This document shows positions 14,638-20,068 of a DNA stretch of 20,068 nucleotides, piece by piece. The translations under genes and the position numbers were made by a program. The stretch is taken from NCBI GenBank assembly GCA_035474375.1, contig DATINJ010000069.1, positions 1-20,068 on the forward strand, given 5' to 3'. Origin of the DNA: JANNPJ01 sp035474375 (GTDB lineage: Bacteria; Actinomycetota; Actinomycetes; Actinomycetales; Kineosporiaceae). Numbering within the stretch: the first letter of the stretch is position 1; every line of letters starts with the position of its first letter. The notes beneath the pieces were generated by a model. It searched no databases. It saw only the letters and a program-made list of their open reading frames with translations, and was not told the origin of the DNA.

Positions 14638-17457
14638 TCATCCCTCGGGCCCGCGTTTGCGCTTCGCCCCGGGCAGCGACACCCGGAAAGGCTTCGCCCG
14701 GGCTTCGGACGATTCCCGGACGGCGGCTGCTGGCGCCGTCGCCAGCAGCCGCTGCAGCGTGCGCGCCCGCAGGCCGTCGTCGTCGTAGGAGTGTTCCGAT
14801 TCGGCGACACGCAGTGCCCGCTCCAACTCGTCCCGCACCGGCTCGGACACCCGGCTGAGCACGTGGCCCAGTACTTCATCGACAGGTAGCTTCCGCAGGT
14901 CCGGCTCGCCCCGCCAGCCATGAGCTTCCACCGGCCGGCCGATCAGCACCCGAGCCCAGGCAACGGCCAGCCAGTACCAGAGTGGTTCGTTGCCGTCCTT
15001 GACGACCAGTCGCGTCGCCAGCAGCGGCAGAGCCGGTGACAGCGCAGCGCCGACCGCCTCCTGCCAACTGGTGGTCAGCGGGTATCCGGCGGATCCCCGG
15101 ACCAGCGGCTTGCCGACGTCCGTGCGCGGCGACAGGTTGAGCGCGATCGCGCTCTCGAAGGCGCAGACCGTCACCCAGGGCGCGATTGCCGTTCGCTGCT
15201 CGGGAGCCAGTCGCGACCAGAGCCGATCCGCTCTGGCGAACAAGATCCCCGCGTTCCACCGGATCCCCTCGGTGCGTAAGCCTGTCCGGTCCGCCAACCC
15301 GTCAGCTACCAGGCCGAGCAACTCCCGTTCGGTGTTGCCAAACCCTCTGGGCGGGATCCGGAGCAATCGGTGGGCCAAAGCCGGTGCACCCGCGTCCTCC
15401 AGCCAGTCCGCCAGCCGGGCCAGGCACGGCTCCACCAGCAGGTGATCGCGATCGAAGCCGACCAGCTCCACGATTCGCAGGAGTTCGTGAACGTTGAAGG
15501 GCCTGCCGGTGGATACCGAGTCGAGCAGCTCACCGACCTCTTCCGGGGTGGGTTCGCCGTCCTGCGCGGACGCCCAGCGCAGGCGCAGGGCCGCCGCGAG
15601 CGGTCGCAGCCGCTCGCCGTCGGGCAGCAACCCGGTGCCGAGCGCGACGACGACCTCGACCTGGGCGAGGTCCTTCTCCACGTCCTTCGCCGCGGTGGCC
15701 GCGATCAGCTCGTCCACCGGATAGGCCCGGCTCAGCAGTCTGGTGATCTCCGGAGGTAACCGGGTACCCGGCAACCGCTCCGGCGACAGCGTGCCGGCCA
15801 GCGCTCGGCACAGCCAGCGCTTCAGCATCAGCTCGTCAACCTCGACCGCGCCGGCCGCGATCGCCGCACTCGCCGGCCCGACCAACAGCTCGGCCGCTTC
15901 CTGGGCCAGCGCATCGATCTCCGGCATCGCATCCAGAGCCATCAGTCCCACCAGGCTCTCCACCCGCACCGCGAAGTCCAGACCCCGAAGCAGGTGCAGG
16001 CAGCGAGTCGGTGCCGGCAGCTGCCGGGCAGCGGCGTCGGCCAGCCGGGCCAGCATCGACTCGATGATCGGCCTGATCCGGGTGCTGTCATCGGGACCGA
16101 ACCGAATCACCGGGGACGGCGCCGGCAACGGCGGTCTCGTGCGCGCCAGCAACCAGTTGTCGTCGGCGGCGGCCTGGCGAACGTAGGTCTCGACGGCCAT
16201 CCGGACCATCGCCGGGTTCGGCGCCGGCGCCAAGGCCAGCGCCTCCACCCGGTCCCAGGCGGCAGCCGCCGAGATCGCATGGTCGTTGCTGAGATGCACC
16301 AGCAGCGGCCCCAGCGGTGCGGACAGCTCCAGGTCAGGGGGAACCGCGGAGAGGGCGAGCGAAACGGCGGCCCGGGCGGCCAGCGGGAAGTCTCGCTGAT
16401 CGGTGGCCACGGCCGCGGCCAGGGGCCAGACGGGCACCTCGTCGCCACGCAGGCCCTGCGACACCTCGTCCAAGCGTTCCAGCACCCGGACCACCGCCGC
16501 CGCCGGTTCGCAGCAGACATCCGCCGCCAGCCGGGACCACTCGGACACCGCCACCCGCTGGTCAAGCTGGGTCATCCGGTATTCCAGGCCGTCGCGGGTC
16601 CGGGTCACCACCTCGCCGTCCGGGTCGACCACCAGGATTGCTCCGTCCGCCGCCGGCACCAGGTCCGCGATGGCGTCGAGATCCTCCCAGGGCACCGATG
16701 TCACAGCGGTCGCCGCCCGTTCGGAGGGCGTCTTCGCGATCAACTCGGCGGCCCGCTCGTAAGTACTGAAAGACAGTTCAGCGCAGCGTTGCGGGGACAT
16801 GAAGAAGCTCAGCGCCCCGATCCAGAGGGCTGCCTCGTCGACGCTGCGGGCCGCCAGCACCACCGGTCGAGCGGTCGCCGCCGCATCGAGCAGCAGGGCG
16901 AACGTGTCGAAGCGGTAGACGTCCGGATCGAGCAGGAACGCGACCACCCGCTCGCGGGTGACGTAGGTACCGCGCAACGGCACTTCGACGTCGAACTGCG
17001 CCGCCCGAGTAGCCGCCGCTCCGAACGGACGTAACCAGCCGGGCGCTCGCCACGCTTGAATCGGACGCAGCACTTCCGGGCCGGTGCGCTGGGCCGGCGC
17101 CCGGTCTAGAACGGCGTGGTTGAACACGTTGTCCGGCCGTCCGGTGGCGTCCGGTCCAGCCGGTGCCGACTGGCACCAGACCCCCCGCCCGGCATCTGCG
17201 GTGTATCGGAGTCGCACTGGCAGCTCGGTGATTTCGGCTTCGGACGGAAACCGCGGCAGGCCCTTCGGGGGCAGCAGCACGCTCGCGGTGGCCCGCAGCA
17301 TCAGCTCCTGCTCGTCCGGCCGAAGCGAAGCGCTGGCCTGCTTGACCTGCCAACCGCCGCCCGAGCCGGCATAACCATCACCGCGGGTCGAATCCACGAC
17401 CGTGTAGGTGAGCTGGACCCACCGCTGCCCGGCCTCGACCGACTGACCAGTGCTCAT
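14638..17457 (-). CDS. GAP1-like GTPase-associated protein, 939 aa, operon gene 3
   Basis: The 939-residue protein starts with a beta-rich domain (about 10-150) containing QLTYTVVDS and GRPDNVFNHAVLDR (106-119). A middle domain (about 155-290) follows with FLLDPDVYRFDTFALLLDAA and ALSFFMSPQRCAELSFSTYE (215-234). These stretches resemble the family I know from Pfam as GTPase-associated protein 1 (N and middle domains). The remaining 600-odd residues are Ala/Leu-rich, predicted helical repeats ending in a basic tail (KRKRG), with no recognised catalytic motif. The start at 17457 is 7 bp after the Fn3-like gene's stop; its own ribosome binding site is weak, so coupling is likely. The likely role is a large scaffold or regulator of the operon's GTPase. 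Whether it truly stimulates GTP hydrolysis is not known to me. Confidence 0.8.
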   Translation of the reverse strand: MSTGQSVEAGQRWVQLTYTVVDSTRGDGYAGSGGGWQVKQASASLRPDEQELMLRATASVLLPPKGLPRFPSEAEITELPVRLRYTADAGRGVWCQSAPAGPDATGRPDNVFNHAVLDRAPAQRTGPEVLRPIQAWRAPGWLRPFGAAATRAAQFDVEVPLRGTYVTRERVVAFLLDPDVYRFDTFALLLDAAATARPVVLAARSVDEAALWIGALSFFMSPQRCAELSFSTYERAAELIAKTPSERAATAVTSVPWEDLDAIADLVPAADGAILVVDPDGEVVTRTRDGLEYRMTQLDQRVAVSEWSRLAADVCCEPAAAVVRVLERLDEVSQGLRGDEVPVWPLAAAVATDQRDFPLAARAAVSLALSAVPPDLELSAPLGPLLVHLSNDHAISAAAAWDRVEALALAPAPNPAMVRMAVETYVRQAAADDNWLLARTRPPLPAPSPVIRFGPDDSTRIRPIIESMLARLADAAARQLPAPTRCLHLLRGLDFAVRVESLVGLMALDAMPEIDALAQEAAELLVGPASAAIAAGAVEVDELMLKRWLCRALAGTLSPERLPGTRLPPEITRLLSRAYPVDELIAATAAKDVEKDLAQVEVVVALGTGLLPDGERLRPLAAALRLRWASAQDGEPTPEEVGELLDSVSTGRPFNVHELLRIVELVGFDRDHLLVEPCLARLADWLEDAGAPALAHRLLRIPPRGFGNTERELLGLVADGLADRTGLRTEGIRWNAGILFARADRLWSRLAPEQRTAIAPWVTVCAFESAIALNLSPRTDVGKPLVRGSAGYPLTTSWQEAVGAALSPALPLLATRLVVKDGNEPLWYWLAVAWARVLIGRPVEAHGWRGEPDLRKLPVDEVLGHVLSRVSEPVRDELERALRVAESEHSYDDDGLRARTLQRLLATAPAAAVRESSEARAKPFRVSLPGAKRKRGPEG

Positions 17458-17464
17458 CCGCTGC

Positions 17465-19369
17465 TCATCCACGCAGCGTCGACAAGGGCGGGTCCAGCAC
17501 CGCGATGTCGACGCTCTCGCCGGGCTGATCGATGAACGCCCGGGTGAAACCACCCGAGGGCATGGTGAACTCGCCGAGCGAGACCCATTCGTCCTTGATC
17601 AACTGAGCGCTCCGCTGGTGGACTTGGACGCCGTCCTGCGAACTGAGCGGAAGCCGTTCCGGATGGTGAACCAGCCTGAATCGCAGCCGGCGCGAACCGC
17701 CGGTGTCCGAGCGCACCTCCAGCGTCCGGGTGCGCAGAATTCGCCGGAGCAGCTGGGCGTTCCCGCCGGCTGTCTGCAGCCGATAGCTGAGGGTGATCAG
17801 GCCGGCGTAATTCACCGGTGTCGTCGGCCCGGCCTCCGTCGGCTGGCCGGTGATCACCGGAGTGACGTGCAGGGTGGCCGGACCGCGAGGCAACACGCCG
17901 CGCAGTTCGATCCCGCCGCGCAGCAGCCACTCTTCTCGGTCCACGCTCGCCACCGGGTCGTGCAGCGGATCCGTCACCTGTCCGCCCTGCCGGGTGAGAT
18001 GGACGTGGACGTGCGTGGCGCCGTCCGGCCAGCCGAAGCAGACCAGCTGCCAGGCGACCCGTTGCACCAACCGAGCCTCGGTGACCGGCGCCAGTCGGCG
18101 ATGGGTCTGGGTCAGCCCGACCCGGGCCAGCGCACCCCGGATGGAGACCGGGGTGAAGTGCACGCGGCCGGAGACGTCGGACACCGACACCCCGGTCATC
18201 CGCTGCCGATCGCCGTCAGTCTCCACCCGGTACTTGAGCCATTCCGGCTCCGGTAACCCGGCCTGCTCCAGCGCGACGACCGGCAGCGCCGCGTCGCCGG
18301 CATCCGCGGCCGGGCGCTGCCGGCCACGGTAGATCCGGACCTCGATCGGGCCGGGGCGGGTCCACTCCAGATCCACCAGCGAGTCCGCCGCCGGGTCGGA
18401 CCGCACCGCCAGGTCCGTGATCGGCAGCAACGCCCCGACCACCTCGAGCTCGGCAGACACCATCGCCGACAGCTGGGTCCGGCCATCGGCCTTGACGGCC
18501 GCGTACAGCCGGTACTGGAAGCGGCCGGCCGGGGCGTCCAGATCACGGAATCCGGTGAGGTTCCGATCGAGCTCGCAGATCCGATAGTCCGGGTCTGCCA
18601 TCCGAACCAGGTTGGCCTGCGCCAGCGGGACCCGGTACACCTCGACCCGGTCGACGCCCTCGGGGACGGACCAGCGCCCCACCACCTGCCGGCCGTCCTG
18701 ACCGATCGCCACGTCGACCGGAATCGCCACCACGGCGCACTGCACCAGCAGTTGCGGCTGCGAGCGATAGGCCGAGGGCTGGTCGGCGCCGCGATTCACC
18801 CAGACCTGGACGTGCCGCAGCGGTGTGCTGAACGGGTGCCGGTCCACCCATTCCGGTTCGGTGACGACCGCCCGCAAGCCTTCTCGATCCGGGCTGGTCG
18901 GCGGGTAGTCGTCCCGGCTCACCACCCGGTAGAGAGTTGCCCCGGCCGGCTCCGGATCCACCGGCCAGCGATAGCGCAAGCCACCGTCCGGCGGTGCGGT
19001 CACCTTCAAGGTGGGCAACGGCGGGGCCGCGTCCGGATCGAATTCCCACGCGGTGAAGCGGACGCCTGGCGGGTCAGGTTCACCCGGATGCACCCGCAAG
19101 TCGATGATGTCGGCGTCCGCGGCGGTGTCCGGGTCGGTGTCCGGACGCCGTACCGCCTGCTCGACAATCGCCTGCAGTTCCGGGCGGTAGCGCTGAATGG
19201 CGCTGCGGTTGCCCAGCCCTCGAGCATCCAGACCGTGGTGCAGGATCTTCTCGAAATCCCGCTCCAGCGGCAGCTCTTCCTGCGGAACTCCGAGGGCCAC
19301 CTTGCCCTCGCGCCAGGCTTGCAGCGCCGCGATCCCGGCGGCGGTCGCGCCCGATGCGCCGGCGGTCAT
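17465..19369 (-). CDS. Cytoplasmic protein with several Fn3/Ig-like beta-sandwich domains, operon gene 2
   Basis: The 634-residue protein has a short helical N-terminus (about 1-75: AGIAALQAWREGKVALG, RDFEKILHHGL) and then serial beta-sandwich units. Three look like fibronectin type III: about 115-205 (LRYRWPVDPEPAGATLYRVVSR), 212-310 (VEVYRVP, FQYRLYAAVKADG) and 315-410 (VDLEWTRPGPIEVRIYRGRQ). A fourth, less regular one is at about 425-530, and a beta-rich C-terminus ends near 634. There is no signal peptide or membrane anchor, so the array is intracellular, unusual for Fn3 proteins, which are mostly exported. The ATG overlaps the upstream stop (ATGA) and has AGGAG six bases before it. It probably serves as a ligand-binding or assembly scaffold for the operon's GTPase machinery; no enzyme motif is seen. 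Confidence 0.8.
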   Translation of the reverse strand: MTAGASGATAAGIAALQAWREGKVALGVPQEELPLERDFEKILHHGLDARGLGNRSAIQRYRPELQAIVEQAVRRPDTDPDTAADADIIDLRVHPGEPDPPGVRFTAWEFDPDAAPPLPTLKVTAPPDGGLRYRWPVDPEPAGATLYRVVSRDDYPPTSPDREGLRAVVTEPEWVDRHPFSTPLRHVQVWVNRGADQPSAYRSQPQLLVQCAVVAIPVDVAIGQDGRQVVGRWSVPEGVDRVEVYRVPLAQANLVRMADPDYRICELDRNLTGFRDLDAPAGRFQYRLYAAVKADGRTQLSAMVSAELEVVGALLPITDLAVRSDPAADSLVDLEWTRPGPIEVRIYRGRQRPAADAGDAALPVVALEQAGLPEPEWLKYRVETDGDRQRMTGVSVSDVSGRVHFTPVSIRGALARVGLTQTHRRLAPVTEARLVQRVAWQLVCFGWPDGATHVHVHLTRQGGQVTDPLHDPVASVDREEWLLRGGIELRGVLPRGPATLHVTPVITGQPTEAGPTTPVNYAGLITLSYRLQTAGGNAQLLRRILRTRTLEVRSDTGGSRRLRFRLVHHPERLPLSSQDGVQVHQRSAQLIKDEWVSLGEFTMPSGGFTRAFIDQPGESVDIAVLDPPLSTLRG

Positions 19370-20068
19370 AGCCGCTCCTGCACGCTGGGGCGAGCGGTGG
19401 CCGCGCTCGCGGCGCTCGGGTCCGCCCTCAGGTCCAGCACCGCATCGCCCGGGTCACCCGACAACCGCAGTTCATGTGGTCCGGTCAGCAGGGCACTCAT
19501 CTCCACCACCGCGACGAACTGGTCGAGCGAACCCGAGTCGGCTGCTTCCGCCGGCACCAGCAGAAGCCCTGGCACGTCCGGCGTCAACCCTGCCGATACC
19601 CAGAGCGCCGGGTCGGCCACCACGTAGGTCGACGCCACCGACGTGCTGGCACCGGTGCGACCAGCGGCGGTGAACAGTTCCCGATCGAAGTCGCGCGGCT
19701 GACGGACGGCGGTGAGCAGGCCGGTGAGGAACGCCTCCCCGGACGACGTCTCGGCGGCACCATCTCGGCCGACCAGATCGATCTGTGAAAACAGCTCTTG
19801 GGCCAGCCCGGAGGCGCGGTGGCCGAACAGCTGCTCTCGGGCGTCGAGCCAGATCGCCTCGCCCGGACCCGACGGCAAGCCCTGTTCCCGGACCAGGGCG
19901 GACCAGGCTCGCAAGCTCGAGCCGTCGGCCATCCGGTCGGCCAGCAAATCGTCCCGTGATACCGAGCCGCCCTTCCAGCCAACCGCCGCACCCCCGCGGA
20001 CAAGCTGCCCGGGTGCGTCGGCGAGCACCTGGTCCCAGAGCAGGGCCAGCCAGCCCGGATCGAGCACC
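19366..20068 (-). CDS. Unrecognised protein, C-terminal part, operon gene 1 (runs off right edge)
   Basis: The frame is open to the right edge and gives about 234 residues. A GTG at 20067 exists, but the true start probably lies outside the window. I do not recognise the family. The visible part is a mixed helix/strand soluble sequence (GWLALLWDQVLADAPGQL, AIWLDAREQLFGHR, LDQFVAVVEMSALLTGPHELRLSGDPGDAVLDLR), with no membrane helix, Cys cluster or nucleotide-binding loop. The C-terminal 40 residues look beta-rich. Its stop overlaps the ATG of the Fn3-like gene (ATGA), placing it in the same translationally coupled operon. A further component, possibly a second GTPase, may lie upstream, but this cannot be seen. 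Confidence 0.75.
   Translation of the reverse strand, partial: VLDPGWLALLWDQVLADAPGQLVRGGAAVGWKGGSVSRDDLLADRMADGSSLRAWSALVREQGLPSGPGEAIWLDAREQLFGHRASGLAQELFSQIDLVGRDGAAETSSGEAFLTGLLTAVRQPRDFDRELFTAAGRTGASTSVASTYVVADPALWVSAGLTPDVPGLLLVPAEAADSGSLDQFVAVVEMSALLTGPHELRLSGDPGDAVLDLRADPSAASAATARPSVQERL

Noticed and set aside
15994..17034. 346-codon plus-strand frame inside the GAP1-like gene
   Set aside because: Its composition is Arg/Gly/His/Gln-heavy, typical of antisense frames; the minus-strand protein is continuous and family-like.
17458..17553. 32-residue N-terminal extension of the GAP1-like protein
   Set aside because: It overlaps the Fn3-like gene's 3' end out of frame and is Arg/Cys/Ser-rich; the ATG at 17457 just after that stop is more likely.

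Overview
The window is very GC-rich with short gene gaps, GTG starts and actinobacterial protein families: a DosR/DevS-like two-component system, tandem universal stress proteins, and what looks like a DUF222/13E12 family protein. It most likely comes from a non-mycobacterial actinomycete. I cannot place the genus from sequence alone. I saw no rRNA, tRNA, CRISPR array, transposase or integrase.

Left part (1-3084). A minus-strand gene running off the left edge resembles the N-terminus of a DUF222-type protein and carries a Cys-containing hexapeptide repeat. After an AT-richer control region comes a very short sugar-binding-protein remnant. It overlaps by 4 bp a large membrane PAS histidine kinase that has no response regulator beside it.

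Middle-left (3106-9719). This is a hypoxia/redox-type island. A minus-strand pair (PPOX-fold flavin/heme-binding family protein, then a double-GAF DevS/DosT-like kinase with the heme-ligand His conserved) lies divergent from a DosR-like regulator. Two divergent tandem universal stress proteins and a long nitronate-monooxygenase-like flavoenzyme follow. Matches to the DosR palindrome lie in both divergent intergenic regions, so this reads as a self-contained local Dos regulon.

Middle (9720-12344). This accessory stretch holds a secreted ricin-B lectin/CAP fusion, a probable TPR remnant on the opposite strand, a hypothetical protein, and a coupled GNAT acetyltransferase.

Right part (12358-20068, all minus strand, transcribed towards the left). 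This is one tight operon, open at the right edge. In order it encodes an unrecognised protein (partial), an intracellular multi-Fn3-like protein, a 939-aa protein resembling the GTPase-associated protein 1 (GAP1) family, a vWA/MIDAS protein, and a double zinc-knuckle GTPase of the double-GTPase type. Two of the four junctions are ATGA overlaps and the others are 7 and 22 bp. It is the best candidate here for a poorly described system: GTPase-centred, multi-component and cytoplasmic, probably related to predicted NTP-dependent conflict or signalling systems of multicellular bacteria. No effector domain is visible, so its function remains open.
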